Below, one piece after another: positions 1-9,246 of a DNA stretch of 64,000 bases (positions within the stretch are counted from its first letter, which is position 1; each line of letters starts with the position of its first letter). The stretch spans positions 3,658,001 through 3,722,000 of the forward strand of contig NZ_CP042596.1 of NCBI RefSeq assembly GCF_009914315.1, in the 5' to 3' direction. Below the pieces are notes generated by a model. The model worked only from the letters and a program-made list of their open reading frames with translations. It had not been told where the DNA came from and did not search any database. The position numbers were made by a program, and so were the translations under genes. Source of the stretch: Granulicella sp. WH15. GTDB taxonomy: Bacteria > Acidobacteriota > Terriglobia > Terriglobales > Acidobacteriaceae.

Positions 1-1044
1 GGCCAGACCAACGGCGTCGCCACCTACACCACCGGCGCGGCCTCCGGCGTCGTGGCCGACGGCCAGGGCGGCTACACCCTCGTCGGCGACGAAGATCCCG
101 CGGGCGACACCTGCTCCTCGGCCAGCGCCAACGTCAGCATGTCCGGCAAGAACATCGGCGACCTGCTGAATGCGGCTGGCGTCTCCTGGGGCTTCTTCGA
201 GGGCGGCTTCAACCTCGGCGTCACCAACGCCAACGGCACCACCGGCTGCGGCCGCAGCACTGCCGCCGTCAACATCCCCGGCAACCTGCTGAAGGCCGAC
301 TACATCCCCCACCACGAGCCTTTCCAGTACTACCCCAGCACCGCCAACCCCACCCACATCCGTCCCGCTTCGGTCGCCGTCATCGGCACCGCGGCTGATA
401 CCGGAGCCAAGACCGCCAACCACCAGTACGACATCCAGGACTTCGACGCAGCTCTTGCCGCCGGCAACCTGCCCGCAGTCAGCTTCCTGAAGGCCCCCGG
501 CTTCCAGGACGGCCACGCCAGCTACTCCGATCCCCTCGACGAGCAGACCTTCGTCGTCAACGAAGTCAACGCCATCGAGAAGTCTCCCTTCTGGACTTCG
601 ACGGCCATCATCCTGGCCTACGACGACTCCGACGGCTGGTACGATCACATCTCCAACGTCATCAACGGCTCGCAGACGAGCTTTGATTCCTACACCAGCG
701 CCGGAATCTGCGGCTCGGCCTCCCTGGTCGCGTCTGCTCTGCCCGGCCCCAACTCCGCCGGCAAGCCGGTGCAGGGACGCTGCGGCTTCGGTCCTCGCCT
801 GCCTCTGCTGGTCATCTCGCCCTGGTCCAACAAGAACTACATCGACAGCAACACCACCGACCAGTCCTCCATCACCCGCTTCATCGAGGACACCTTCCTC
901 GGCGGCAAGCGGATCGGCGGCGGCTCCTTTGACGCGTCGGCTGGCTCGCTGGACAGCATGTTCAACTTCAGCAACAACGTCGCTCCCAACCCGAGCGTCG
1001 TCCTGCTGAACCCGACCACCGGCGCAGTCACCTCCGGCAACTAA
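1..1044 (+). CDS. Secreted phosphoesterase (phospholipase C / acid phosphatase family), 5' truncated by window edge
   Basis: The reading frame is open from base 1, so the N-terminus and signal peptide lie outside the window; the GTG at 52 is an internal valine. The visible ~347 residues match the phosphoesterase family (PF04185: bacterial phospholipase C and AcpA-like acid phosphatases), which hydrolyse phosphate esters outside the cytoplasm. Seen motifs are WGFFEGGF, PHHEPFQYY, the metal-ligand segment LAYDDSDGWYDH and LPLLVISPWSKN-like sequence near the C-terminus. The family call is firm, the substrate unknown. A 15-bp perfect stem-loop follows the stop codon. No partner gene is visible upstream. 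Confidence 0.85.
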   Translation, partial: GQTNGVATYTTGAASGVVADGQGGYTLVGDEDPAGDTCSSASANVSMSGKNIGDLLNAAGVSWGFFEGGFNLGVTNANGTTGCGRSTAAVNIPGNLLKADYIPHHEPFQYYPSTANPTHIRPASVAVIGTAADTGAKTANHQYDIQDFDAALAAGNLPAVSFLKAPGFQDGHASYSDPLDEQTFVVNEVNAIEKSPFWTSTAIILAYDDSDGWYDHISNVINGSQTSFDSYTSAGICGSASLVASALPGPNSAGKPVQGRCGFGPRLPLLVISPWSNKNYIDSNTTDQSSITRFIEDTFLGGKRIGGGSFDASAGSLDSMFNFSNNVAPNPSVVLLNPTTGAVTSGN

Positions 1045-1057
1045 ATCACCGCCAACC

Positions 1058-1099
1058 CGAAACCCCACCCTTCGCCAACCAGCAAAGGGTGGGGTTTCG
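1058..1099 (+). terminator. Stem-loop terminator after phosphoesterase
   Basis: A perfect 15-bp inverted repeat (1058-1072 with 1085-1099) around a 12-nt loop starts 13 bases after the stop codon. The T-run after it is short (CATTT), so termination efficiency is uncertain. Confidence 0.75.
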
Positions 1100-1105
1100 C
1101 ATTTA

Positions 1106-1359
1106 ACGCCCTTGCTGTTGCCTGTTCTTTTGGTTGTCATTCAGGAGCGAAGCGGAGGAATCTGCTTCTGTCTTTGTCGTTGCTTTTGCCGTTGCTTCTG
1201 GGGTAGGTCCGGGCTTTAGCCCGGACATTAAAACTTGCCAAAGACGCGGGCTTTAGCCCCCGAGGTATGCTTTCTTTTCTCAACCACAAAAAGACAAAGG
1301 CAAAAACGCCCTAACGCCGGGCAGGCGACACTTCGTGCGGTTCTCGACGCTTCACGTAA
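1106..1359 (+). repeat. Dispersed palindromic element, copy A (left end missing)
   Basis: This fills most of the gap 1045-1427. It carries the family's core (AGGAGCGAAGCGGAGGAATC near 1142, the GTCCGGGCTTTAGCCCGGAC hairpin near 1207, and a second GGGCTTTAGCCC hairpin near 1248) and the right terminal repeat at 1307-1359. The left terminal repeat is absent. Short open frames inside it are not counted as genes. Confidence 0.85.
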
Positions 1360-1427
1360 CCCCAATTCACAACCCCGTCACACTCCCCTTCTACGCTCAA
1401 ACCAATCACCACCACCCTGGAGCTCGC

Positions 1428-3029
1428 TTGTCCCCCACCCGCCGCACCTTCCTCCAGCAGGCCGCCGCGCTCGGCCTCTCCTGGACCCGCCTGCCCTCCC
1501 AGATGTTCGCCCAGATGCAGATGTCCCACGGCAACAACAGCTCCTCCATGCCCGTGAACGCTGCCCCGCCCACCCAACCCATGCTCCACGTCCTCGAGCT
1601 GCCCCCGTTCGTCGACGAGCTGCCCCTGCCCGAACGCCTCCACGCCGCCCCCGGCAAAAAACTCCGCGTCTCCATGCGTGAGATCCACGCCAAGGTCCAC
1701 CGCGACCTGCCCCCCACCCGCATGTGGAGCTACGGCGACACCGCCATCGCCCCGCTCATCGAAGCCCGCGCCAACCAGCCCCTCCACATCGAGTGGCGCA
1801 ACGACCTACCCACCAAGCACTTCCTCCCCATCGACCACTCCCTCCACGGCGCAGGCCGCGACCGCCCGGAGGTCCGCGCCATCGTCCACGTCCACGGCGC
1901 CCGCGTCCCCACCAAAGACGACGGCCACCCCGACGACTGGTACACCCCCGGCAACAGCCTCGCCTGCACCTACCCCCTGCACCAGGAGGCCGCAACCCTC
2001 TGGTATCACGACCACGCCATGGGGATTAACCGCCTCAATACCTACGCCGGTCTCTTCGGCTTCTTTCTGGTGCGCGACCACGTCGAGGATGCCCTCCACC
2101 TGCCATCTGGCAAGTACGAGCTGCCCCTCATCCTCTACGATCGCGACTTCACCGCCGACGGCCAGTTCTTCTACCCCAGCGCCCCCGATCCCGAGCACCC
2201 CTGGGTCTCGGAGTTTGCGGGCGACGCTATCCTCATCAACGGCAAGATCCGCCCCTACCACCAAGTCGAGCCGCGCCTCTACCGCCTCCGCCTGGTCAAC
2301 GCGGCCAACAGCCGCTTCTTCGCGCTATCCTTCACCGACCGCCAGCCCTTCCACCAGATCGGCAGCGACCAGGGCCTGCTCCCCGCCGCCCTTAAGCAGA
2401 CCGGCCTGAACCTGGCCCCGGCCGAGCGGGCCGACATCCTCGTAGACTTCTCGCAATCTGCCGGAAAGAACGTCCACCTGATGAACGGCGCGCTGGAGAT
2501 CCTGGAGTTCCGCGTAGCCGCCCAGCCCGCGGTCACCCAGCCCATCCCTACAGCCCTGCGCCCCATACCACGCCTGGCCCCATCCACCGCCATCAAGACC
2601 CGCACCATCCTCCTCGGCGAGCACAAGGACTCGGCCGGAAACTCCATGGTGATGCTGCTCAACCGCAAGCGCTGGCACGAACCCGTCACCGAGCAGCCCC
2701 GACTCAACACCACGGAGATATGGGAGTTCATCAATATGACCGAGGACACGCACCCCATGCACCTGCACCTGGTGCGCTTCCAGGTGCTCGACCGCCGTGT
2801 CTTCGACGTCTTCGCCTACGACGTCAAAAATGTAATGCGTTATATGACGCAGCCGCTGCCGCCGGAGCCGGGCGAGATGGGCTGGAAGGACGTAGTACAG
2901 TGCCCGCCGGGCATGATTACGCGCATCATCGTGCACTTCGAGGGCTACGCGGGCAGCTACCTCTACCACTGCCACATCCTCGAGCACGAGGCCAACGACA
3001 TGATGCGCCCTTTTGAGGTCATCGCCTAA
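1428..3029 (+). CDS. Tat-exported multicopper oxidase (CotA/bilirubin-oxidase-like)
   Basis: A multicopper oxidase of about 533 residues that should oxidise phenolic or metal substrates and reduce O2 to water outside the cytoplasm. The TTG at 1428 is chosen because GGAG sits 5 bases upstream and it begins SPTRRTFLQQAAALGLS, a twin-arginine signal. The longer frame starts inside a dispersed repeat. Copper-binding motifs in order are HVHG (~154), WYHDHAMG (~193), HPMHLH (~442) and HCHILEHEANDM (~514), the last giving the type 1 ligands with an axial Met. Two cupredoxin halves fit CotA/spore-coat-A-type enzymes. A Tat translocase operon lies ~39 kb away. The substrate cannot be read from sequence. 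Confidence 0.93.
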   Translation: MSPTRRTFLQQAAALGLSWTRLPSQMFAQMQMSHGNNSSSMPVNAAPPTQPMLHVLELPPFVDELPLPERLHAAPGKKLRVSMREIHAKVHRDLPPTRMWSYGDTAIAPLIEARANQPLHIEWRNDLPTKHFLPIDHSLHGAGRDRPEVRAIVHVHGARVPTKDDGHPDDWYTPGNSLACTYPLHQEAATLWYHDHAMGINRLNTYAGLFGFFLVRDHVEDALHLPSGKYELPLILYDRDFTADGQFFYPSAPDPEHPWVSEFAGDAILINGKIRPYHQVEPRLYRLRLVNAANSRFFALSFTDRQPFHQIGSDQGLLPAALKQTGLNLAPAERADILVDFSQSAGKNVHLMNGALEILEFRVAAQPAVTQPIPTALRPIPRLAPSTAIKTRTILLGEHKDSAGNSMVMLLNRKRWHEPVTEQPRLNTTEIWEFINMTEDTHPMHLHLVRFQVLDRRVFDVFAYDVKNVMRYMTQPLPPEPGEMGWKDVVQCPPGMITRIIVHFEGYAGSYLYHCHILEHEANDMMRPFEVIA

Positions 3030-3074
3030 GCAGTCACAAAAACAAAGCCTAACGCGGATAAAAACGGATCAAAG

Positions 3075-3110
3075 CACGGATCAAAGGGGAACCTTGAGAT
3101 CCGTGTTTTT
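3075..3110 (+). terminator. Terminator after multicopper oxidase
   Basis: CACGGATC at 3075-3082 pairs with GATCCGTG at 3098-3105 and is followed directly by TTTTT. It abuts the left end of repeat copy B. Confidence 0.75.
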
Positions 3111-3394
3111 ACGCGAAGCGTCCAGAACCGCACGAAGTGCCGCCCGCCCGGCGCAAGGGCGCACTTGTCCTTCCCTGTTCTTTTGGTTGTCATTCAGGAG
3201 CGAAGCGGAGGAATCTGCTTCTGCCTTTGCCGTTGCATTTGTTCTTGCCGTTGCTTCCGGGGTAGGTCCGGGCTTTAGCCCCCGAGGTATGCTTTCTTTT
3301 CTCGGCCACAGATTCTTTTTTGCTTAGAAGCAACGACAACAACGCCCTCACGCCGGGCGGGCGGCACTTCGTGCAGTTCTCGACGCTTCGCGTA
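3111..3394 (+). repeat. Dispersed palindromic element, copy B (both ends present)
   Basis: The left terminal repeat at 3111-3161 starts ACGCGAAGCGTCCAGAACCG. It is matched in inverted orientation by 3343-3394 at the right end. The core holds the AGGAGCGAAGCGGAGGAATC segment and only the second GGGCTTTAGCCC hairpin module, so the core is shorter than in other copies. With the terminator it explains the whole gap 3030-3408. Confidence 0.9.
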
Positions 3395-3408
3395 AAAACA
3401 CGACGCCT

Positions 3409-4557
3409 CTACATCCCCTTCAACAACTCCCGCGCAATCACAATCCTCTGAATCTCACTGGTCCCCTCACCAATGGTGCAGAGCTTCACATCCCGATAAA
3501 ACTTCTCGGCGGGATAATCCTTGATAAACCCATACCCACCATGAATCTGCACGCCCTCATCGCAGATCCGGCAGGCCACCTCACTGGCATAGAGCTTGGC
3601 CATAGCCGACTCCCGCGTCACCTTCAATCCGGCGTCCTTCATCCGCGCGGCCCGCATCGTCAAAAGCCACGCCGCATCCAGCTCCGTCGCCATCGTAGCC
3701 AGCTTGAACTGGATCGCCTGAAACTCACTGATGGCCTTGCCGAACTGCCTGCGCTGGGTCGCATACTTCATCGCCGCATCCAAAGCCCCACGCGCAATCC
3801 CCAGGCTCAGCGCCGCAATCGAGATACGCCCGCCATCAAGCACCCGCATAGCGTCTTTAAAGCCGTCTCCCTCCTTACCCACGAGGTTTTCGGCAGGAAC
3901 CACACAATCCTCGAAGATCAACTCGGCAGTATCGCTGGCGCGTAACCCCAGCTTGTTCTCCTTCTTACCCGAGCGAAACCCCTTCGTCCCGCGCTCGACC
4001 AGAAACGCCGAGATGCCGCCATGCGTTCCCTTCTCCTTATCGGTAACGGCCAGCACCAGCGCGCAATCCGCGTAGCTGCCGTTGGTGATGAAGGTCTTGC
4101 TGCCGTCAATCACCCACTCATCACCCCGGCGGACAGCAGTGGTCCTCATCCCGCCCGCATCCGACCCCGACCCCGGCTCAGTGAGCCCCCACGAACCCAG
4201 CCACTCACCGCTCGCCAGCCGCGTCACCCACTTTTTCTTCTGAGCGTCATTACCGCCAAGCATCAGGTGATTCGTACAAAGAGAGTTATGCGAAGCCACG
4301 ATAATGCCGACACTGCCATCGACACGCGACAGCTCCTCAATCGCCAGCACATACTCCACATAACCCATGCCGGAGCCACCCAGCTCCTCGGGAAAGATAA
4401 TTCCCATCAGCCCCATCGCGCCCATCTTCTTCACAACGTCATGAGGAAACTCGCTGCGTTCGTCCCATTCGCTCACATGCGGAGCGATCTCCCGCGCGGC
4501 AAAGGCGCGGATCTCGCGCCTCAGGGACTCCTGCTCCTCGGTCAGTCCAAAGGTCAC
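3409..4557 (-). CDS. Acyl-CoA dehydrogenase
   Basis: A 382-residue FAD-dependent acyl-CoA dehydrogenase catalysing alpha,beta-dehydrogenation of acyl-CoA thioesters in fatty-acid or branched-chain amino-acid breakdown. It has the full fold: a helical N-terminal domain, the FAD/substrate segment [15 protein letters not shown] (about residues 123-137), a middle beta domain and the C-terminal signature [15 protein letters not shown] with [15 protein letters not shown]. The C-terminal Glu in IGEGTSEIQ lies in the usual catalytic-base region. Length is typical. The start is GTG with GAGG upstream. The gene stands alone with no electron-transfer flavoprotein genes nearby, so chain-length specificity is not assigned. 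Confidence 0.93.
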   Translation of the reverse strand: MTFGLTEEQESLRREIRAFAAREIAPHVSEWDERSEFPHDVVKKMGAMGLMGIIFPEELGGSGMGYVEYVLAIEELSRVDGSVGIIVASHNSLCTNHLMLGGNDAQKKKWVTRLASGEWLGSWGLTEPGSGSDAGGMRTTAVRRGDEWVIDGSKTFITNGSYADCALVLAVTDKEKGTHGGISAFLVERGTKGFRSGKKENKLGLRASDTAELIFEDCVVPAENLVGKEGDGFKDAMRVLDGGRISIAALSLGIARGALDAAMKYATQRRQFGKAISEFQAIQFKLATMATELDAAWLLTMRAARMKDAGLKVTRESAMAKLYASEVACRICDEGVQIHGGYGFIKDYPAEKFYRDVKLCTIGEGTSEIQRIVIARELLKGM

Positions 4558-4710
4558 AATGCCACCTCATTACTGCGGCTTATAGGTCTATCATATTTAT
4601 GAATAAACTGTCTCCCCCTCTGGCCGGAGCACCCAAAGCGGAAGAATTTTCATCCTCCATCCGCAAGCCTCCATTACACTGGCTGCGGCCCATAGCTCGA
4701 CCACCCAACC

Positions 4711-5172
4711 ATGACCTCCAGCCTTCTCTCTGCGACGCTGCTCCTCACCCTTCAGGCGATCCCACCCGCTGCCACCCCGGCCACGCCCGATCAGTCCGAG
4801 ATCCACATCGACGGGCGCTGCCGCATCCTCTCGCAGGACCGCACCGCCGCCGCCCAGCCCTACTCCAGGCCGCACTATCGCTGGGACAGCGGCATCTGCC
4901 ACTTCGAGAGCGAAAACGCCTCCAGCCACTGGGAGGAAAACATCGAGAACGGCGTGGTCAAGCGCACCTATGTGACCATTCGGGAGCACGAGTACCTGCT
5001 GCACAACCCCGCCCCCACGCCCGTTACCTTCGTCGTCGATCAGGCCGTACCCAGGGGCTGGAAGATCGACTCGGACCCACAGCCGGACGAATTCACGAAC
5101 TCAGTGGCGACCTTTCGCGTGCAGGCTCAGCCCGGCCAGACGGTGCGGCTGCATGTAGGCGAACGCCGCTGA
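4711..5172 (+). CDS. Small secreted protein of unknown function
   Basis: I do not recognise this 153-residue protein with certainty. It begins with a short hydrophobic stretch (SSLLSATLLLTLQAIPPAA) that could be a signal peptide. Most of the rest looks like beta structure, with HEYLLHNPAPTPVTFVVDQ and a closing ATFRVQAQPGQTVRLHVGERR-like strand pattern. The pattern recalls the C-terminal beta domain of DUF4139 proteins, but that resemblance is only an impression. No good ribosome binding site precedes the ATG at 4711. The gene converges on the VWA gene 10 bases downstream. Confidence 0.6.
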   Translation: MTSSLLSATLLLTLQAIPPAATPATPDQSEIHIDGRCRILSQDRTAAAQPYSRPHYRWDSGICHFESENASSHWEENIENGVVKRTYVTIREHEYLLHNPAPTPVTFVVDQAVPRGWKIDSDPQPDEFTNSVATFRVQAQPGQTVRLHVGERR

Positions 5173-5182
5173 TATAGCCCCG

Positions 5183-6310
5183 TTATCGTCCGGGAGCAGC
5201 AGGAGCATTCGGAGCAGCCGCCGCAGGAGGCTCAGCCGCCGACGTGCGCGGGAAGTACCCGTTCCGAGTCCGCACGGTCAGATGCCCAAATCCCTTACCC
5301 TTCGCCTCCACATGCACCTGCCGATACCCGCCCTTCGAAGGCGGATTGGTGGAGTGATAGGCGATGGTGTACTGGGTCCGGATATCCTGCGCCACCTCCG
5401 CAGCGATGGCGTCGACGTCCTTGATCGACTTGGGAAAGTAAGCCATGCCGCCGGTCTCCGCGCTCAGCTCTTCGAGCACCCGCCGCGCGTGCCGTGACTC
5501 GCGCCGGTCGGTATCCGCGCCAAAGAGCAGGCCGATGGAGTAGATCACCGGCCCATCGAGATCCTGAATCCGGCGAATCGCCTGCTCGAGTGAAGCACTG
5601 GAGGCGTTGTCCTCGCCGTCCGTGACGACCACAAGCACCTGCTTGGGCCGCTTGGCATTCTTGGCCAAATAGTCGGCGGAGGCGACAAGCGCGTCATACA
5701 TCGCCGTGCCGCCCGAGGACTTGATATAGCTCATCCCCTGCTGCAACTTACGCACGTCGGAGGTAAAGTCCTGGTCGATAAAGGGCTCAAAGCTGAAGTC
5801 GACAAGAAACTCCTCATCCTGCGGGTTCGATAGCTTGATGAGGTCGAGCGTGGACTGCTCCACGGCGGCGCGCTTGTCGTACATCGACCCGGAGCTGTCA
5901 ATCAGCAGCCCGATCGAAACGGGCAGATCCTCGTGCCGCAGGCTGATGATCGTCTGCGGAACCCCGTCCTCGTAGACCTTGAAAGAGTCCTTATCGAGCG
6001 ATTGCACGGCCCGCCCTCCGCCGTCGACGACCGAGGCGTTGAGCCGGACCTCGTAGGCATCCTGCCGCAGGGTGAACCTGTTGCCCTCGCGGGCGATGGC
6101 CCCGACGCCCTGGGGCGCAGCCGTGGCCCCTGAACCGGCCGCAGGCTCGGGATCAGGCGATGGAACAGGATCGCGGTCGACGGTGAGGCTGGGCTGCTGG
6201 GGCGCTGCCTGGGTGGCCGTTTGGGCAGACCCAACCCGCCCCCACAACGCCAGAACCGCAAAGAATGTCAGCACGCCGGCCGTTCCAAATCGTTTACTGC
6301 GAAGGTGCAT
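5183..6310 (-). CDS. VWFA-related acidobacterial domain protein, secreted
   Basis: A 375-residue exported protein with a cleavable signal peptide (hydrophobic segment ending GRVGSAQ), a Pro/Ala-rich stretch, a small beta domain (VYEDGVPQTI) and a von Willebrand type A domain with an intact MIDAS motif DSSGSM (about residue 138) and VTDGEDN. This is the VWFA-related architecture typical of acidobacteria, whose ligand is unknown; metal-dependent protein binding at the cell surface is a reasonable inference. The tail is Pro/Ala-rich. Its start lies inside the 3' end of the upstream VWA gene (17-base overlap), so the two are probably translationally coupled paralogues. Confidence 0.88.
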   Translation of the reverse strand: MHLRSKRFGTAGVLTFFAVLALWGRVGSAQTATQAAPQQPSLTVDRDPVPSPDPEPAAGSGATAAPQGVGAIAREGNRFTLRQDAYEVRLNASVVDGGGRAVQSLDKDSFKVYEDGVPQTIISLRHEDLPVSIGLLIDSSGSMYDKRAAVEQSTLDLIKLSNPQDEEFLVDFSFEPFIDQDFTSDVRKLQQGMSYIKSSGGTAMYDALVASADYLAKNAKRPKQVLVVVTDGEDNASSASLEQAIRRIQDLDGPVIYSIGLLFGADTDRRESRHARRVLEELSAETGGMAYFPKSIKDVDAIAAEVAQDIRTQYTIAYHSTNPPSKGGYRQVHVEAKGKGFGHLTVRTRNGYFPRTSAAEPPAAAAPNAPAAPGR

Positions 6311-7283
6311 AGTACCCCTGGCGATAGTGTACGGTCAGCTCTGGAAAGCCCGGCGGAGGAATCAGCCGTACCTTCAATTTACGCCAGTTGCCGTCCTTCT
6401 TCACCTCCGAAGGCCGATACCCGACGACATACTGGTTACGCAGCTCGGCGCTGATGCGGGTGGCGATATCCCCCAGCTCGGCCACATCGAGCACGCGGAA
6501 CATCCGCCCGCCCGTCATCTCGCACATCTCGTTCAGCATCACCGGCCCCATCTGCTCCTCGTGGGTCGGGGCGTACTGGTCGAAGATGCCGATGGCGTAG
6601 ATCTGCAAATCGCCCTCGCGCACCACGCGGCGCAGCTCGGCCTCGGTGTAGCGGCTGCGGTTGTCGCCGCCGTCGGAGAGGATGAGCAGCGCCTTGCGGT
6701 CATACTTGGCCTGCTTCAGCTTATCGACGCCCAGATAAACCGCGTCCACCAGCGCGGTGCGGTTCTCGGGCCGCAGCATCATCATGCGGGCCTCCACATC
6801 GTCCACCTGCGAGGTGTAGTCGACCACCACCGCAGGCCGGTCGTTGAAGGCCACCACGAAGAACTCGTCGAGCGGGTTGGAGGTACTCATAAACTCGCTG
6901 AGCGCCCGACGCGCCCGCGCAAACTTGCTCTGCATACTGCCGCTCAGGTCGAAGACGATCCCGATCGAGACAGGCGCGTCCTCAGTGGAAAAGCTCTTGA
7001 TCGCCTGCCCGGTGCCATTGTCGTAGACCTCGAAGTTGCTCGCCTCCAGCCCCGTGACCAGGCGGTTCAGGGTATCGGTAACGGTCATGGGGACCAGCAC
7101 CAGGTTCACATCCACCCGCAACCTACCGCTCAACCGAGAGGTGACCGCTCCTGCTTCCACCGGCTTAGGCGCGGGCGCAGGCGGCACAGGCGTATGCACC
7201 AGGTCGAGTGGATTCTCCTGCGCATGGCCGATCTCCGTCGAAGCAAGCAGCAGGCAAAGCACCCAAAGCCTTGAATAACGCAT
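6294..7283 (-). CDS. VWFA-related acidobacterial domain protein, secreted
   Basis: A 329-residue paralogue of the next gene. It has a signal peptide (LWVLCLLLASTEIGHAQ), a short proline-rich linker, the beta segment NFEVYDNGTGQAIKSF and a VWA domain with MIDAS motif DLSGSM and LSDGGDNRSR. It ends in a beta-rich tail (ELTVHYRQGYYAPSQ) like its partner (HLTVRTRNGYFP). It is the first gene of a two-gene unit. The 17-base overlap with the downstream paralogue suggests they are made together, possibly as partners. The function is not known for this family. Confidence 0.88.
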   Translation of the reverse strand: MRYSRLWVLCLLLASTEIGHAQENPLDLVHTPVPPAPAPKPVEAGAVTSRLSGRLRVDVNLVLVPMTVTDTLNRLVTGLEASNFEVYDNGTGQAIKSFSTEDAPVSIGIVFDLSGSMQSKFARARRALSEFMSTSNPLDEFFVVAFNDRPAVVVDYTSQVDDVEARMMMLRPENRTALVDAVYLGVDKLKQAKYDRKALLILSDGGDNRSRYTEAELRRVVREGDLQIYAIGIFDQYAPTHEEQMGPVMLNEMCEMTGGRMFRVLDVAELGDIATRISAELRNQYVVGYRPSEVKKDGNWRKLKVRLIPPPGFPELTVHYRQGYYAPSQ

Positions 7284-7480
7284 GATCGACCTCCATGCAT
7301 CTGCGCGACTTATACCACCCCATCCGCACCCGCGTCTCTACAGGAATTGAAGCTACCTATTTGCTGCCAAACACCTGCGTCCAGGTTGTCTCCGGCGCGC
7401 CGAAGCACTGACCTGTAATCTTTTACCCCCACCTTCCCCGTACAATCGTTCGAGAGAATATTCAGGAGCAACCGACCCGC

Positions 7481-8875
7481 ATGGCCCGTATCTACCCCTT
7501 TCGCGCACTCCGCTACGACACCTCTAAAGTCAAGATGGAAGACGTCGTAACCCAGCCCTACGACAAGATCACCCCGGCCATGCAGCAGGCCTACTACGAT
7601 CGCTCCAAGTACAACCTGATTCGCGTGATCCTGGGCAAGCGCGAGCCCGACGACACCGACGCCTTCGCCCCCGACGCCGCCTCCACGCCGCAGCACAACG
7701 TCTACACCCGCGCCGCTGAGTCGCTCACCTCCTGGCGCAAGAAGGCGATCCTGCGCGAAGAGGCCGAGCCGGCCCTCTACGGCTACTCCCAGACCTACAC
7801 CGTGCCCGGCACCGACGAGGTGCGCGAGCGCCGCGGCTTCATCGCCCTCGGCCAGCTCTACGACTACGCCGACAAGGTCGTCTACCGCCACGAGCAGACC
7901 TTCCCCAAGCACAAGTCCGACCGGCTCGCGCTCTTCAAGGCCACCCGCGCCTATTGCGAGCAGATCTACATGCTCTACTCCGACCCGGCCTTCACCGCCG
8001 AGAAGCTGATCTTCGACAACGGCAGCCAGGCCGACCTCAGCATCACCGATGAGTACGACGTGGTACACCGCGTCTGGCGGCTCACCGACCCGCACCTCAT
8101 CAACCTGATCGTGACGGCGATGGCGGACAAGAAGCTCATCATCGCCGACGGCCACCATCGCTACGAGACCTCCGTCACCTATATGAAGGAGCGCGCCGCC
8201 GAGCTGGGCCAGGCCGCCGCAGCCACCACGACGGACGAGGATGACGAGTCGCCCTCGAACCGCGCCGAGGAGCCTCACTCCCTACTGCCGAAGCCCGCCT
8301 TCCCCGAGGCCGCCATGATGATGACCTTCGTCAACATGGACGCGCCGGGCATCACGATCCTGCCCACGCACCGCGTGCTCTTCGGCCTCAAAGACTTCAA
8401 CACGCAGGCGTTTCTCGCCCGCGCCGAGGAGTTCTTCGAGATCACCCCGGTCGCAACACCCGATCTCGAGCCGCTGCGAACCTCCGCCGGAGTAGCCTTT
8501 ATCGCCGTGACTGCGGACGGCAACCACCTGCTGACGGCCAAGCCGGAGGCGATGGCCAAGACACTCGCCGACCTGGGCGTCTCCCCGCGTCAGGCTGCGC
8601 TCGACGTGGTGCAGCTCCACACCATCGTGCTCGAGCGGCTGCTCGACCTGACCCACGAGTCTATCGCGGGTGTAGAAAACATCCGCTATCTCCGCGAGGC
8701 CACCGAGGCCGTCGAGCAGGTCCGCACCGGCTCGGCCGACATCGCCTTCCTCATCCGCCCGGTGACGCTCGACCAGCTCCGCGACATCTCGCTCTCGGGA
8801 GACGTGATGCCGCAGAAGTCCACCGACTTCTTCCCCAAGCTGCTGAGCGGCCTCGCCATCTACGCCCTCGACTAA
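7481..8875 (+). CDS. DUF1015 family protein
   Basis: A 464-residue cytosolic protein of the DUF1015 family. It shows the family's N-terminal block (YPFRALRYD, then VVTQPYDKITPAMQQAYY), the central IADGHHRYET motif (about residue 223) and MMTFVNMDAPGITILPTHRV. The family is widespread in bacteria and archaea and often sits near serine or one-carbon genes, but no reaction is established. The start ATG has AGGAG about 12 bases upstream and a TACAAT box about 40 bases upstream. A 16-bp stem-loop follows the stop. It stands alone between divergent VWA genes and the cell-wall operon. Confidence 0.88.
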   Translation: MARIYPFRALRYDTSKVKMEDVVTQPYDKITPAMQQAYYDRSKYNLIRVILGKREPDDTDAFAPDAASTPQHNVYTRAAESLTSWRKKAILREEAEPALYGYSQTYTVPGTDEVRERRGFIALGQLYDYADKVVYRHEQTFPKHKSDRLALFKATRAYCEQIYMLYSDPAFTAEKLIFDNGSQADLSITDEYDVVHRVWRLTDPHLINLIVTAMADKKLIIADGHHRYETSVTYMKERAAELGQAAAATTTDEDDESPSNRAEEPHSLLPKPAFPEAAMMMTFVNMDAPGITILPTHRVLFGLKDFNTQAFLARAEEFFEITPVATPDLEPLRTSAGVAFIAVTADGNHLLTAKPEAMAKTLADLGVSPRQAALDVVQLHTIVLERLLDLTHESIAGVENIRYLREATEAVEQVRTGSADIAFLIRPVTLDQLRDISLSGDVMPQKSTDFFPKLLSGLAIYALD

Positions 8876-8886
8876 CCCGACAAACT

Positions 8887-8925
8887 ACGACGGCCCCTGT
8901 CTCAAAATAGAGGCAGGGGCGTCGT
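8887..8925 (+). terminator. Stem-loop terminator after DUF1015 gene
   Basis: ACGACGGCCCCTGTCTC (8887-8903) pairs almost perfectly with 8910-8925 around the loop AAAATA, 12 bases after the stop. No long T-run follows. Confidence 0.7.
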
Positions 8926-8929
8926 GCTT

Positions 8930-9170
8930 CTGCCGTTGCCTGTCCTTTCATTTGCTGTTGCCCTTTTTTTGGTTGTCATTCAGGAGCGAAGCGGAGGAAT
9001 CTGCTTCAGTCTTTGCCGTTGCTGTTGTTCTTGCTTCTGGGCAGGCCCGGACTTTAGTCTCTGAGGAACGCTTTCCTCCCTCTGCCACAACTTCTTTTTC
9101 AAAAAACAACAACAAAAGCGCCCTCACGCCGGGCAGGCGGCACTTCGTGCTGTTTTGGACGCTACGCGTA
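8930..9170 (+). repeat. Dispersed palindromic element, copy C (left end missing)
   Basis: This occupies most of 8876-9246. The AGGAGCGAAGCGGAGGAATC core segment lies near 8981. The right terminal repeat is at 9119-9170, with the variant ends CTGTTTTGGACGCTACGCGTA. The central hairpin is degenerate (CCGGACTTTAGTCTCTGAGG), so this copy looks older than copies B, E and G. Confidence 0.82.
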
Positions 9171-9246
9171 TTCCCATATTGACCCAAAAGGAGATACGAG
9201 AGACCACCCCCTTCACCAGACCCGCTACAATCAAACCAACCGCTCC

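Noticed and set aside
3013-3327. 104-codon plus-strand frame after the multicopper oxidase
   Set aside because: It lies entirely in a terminator and dispersed repeat copy B; the same peptide phrases appear in every copy irrespective of context.
7310-8278. 322-codon minus-strand frame
   Set aside because: Antisense to the DUF1015 gene; Gly/Val-rich repeat-like composition.
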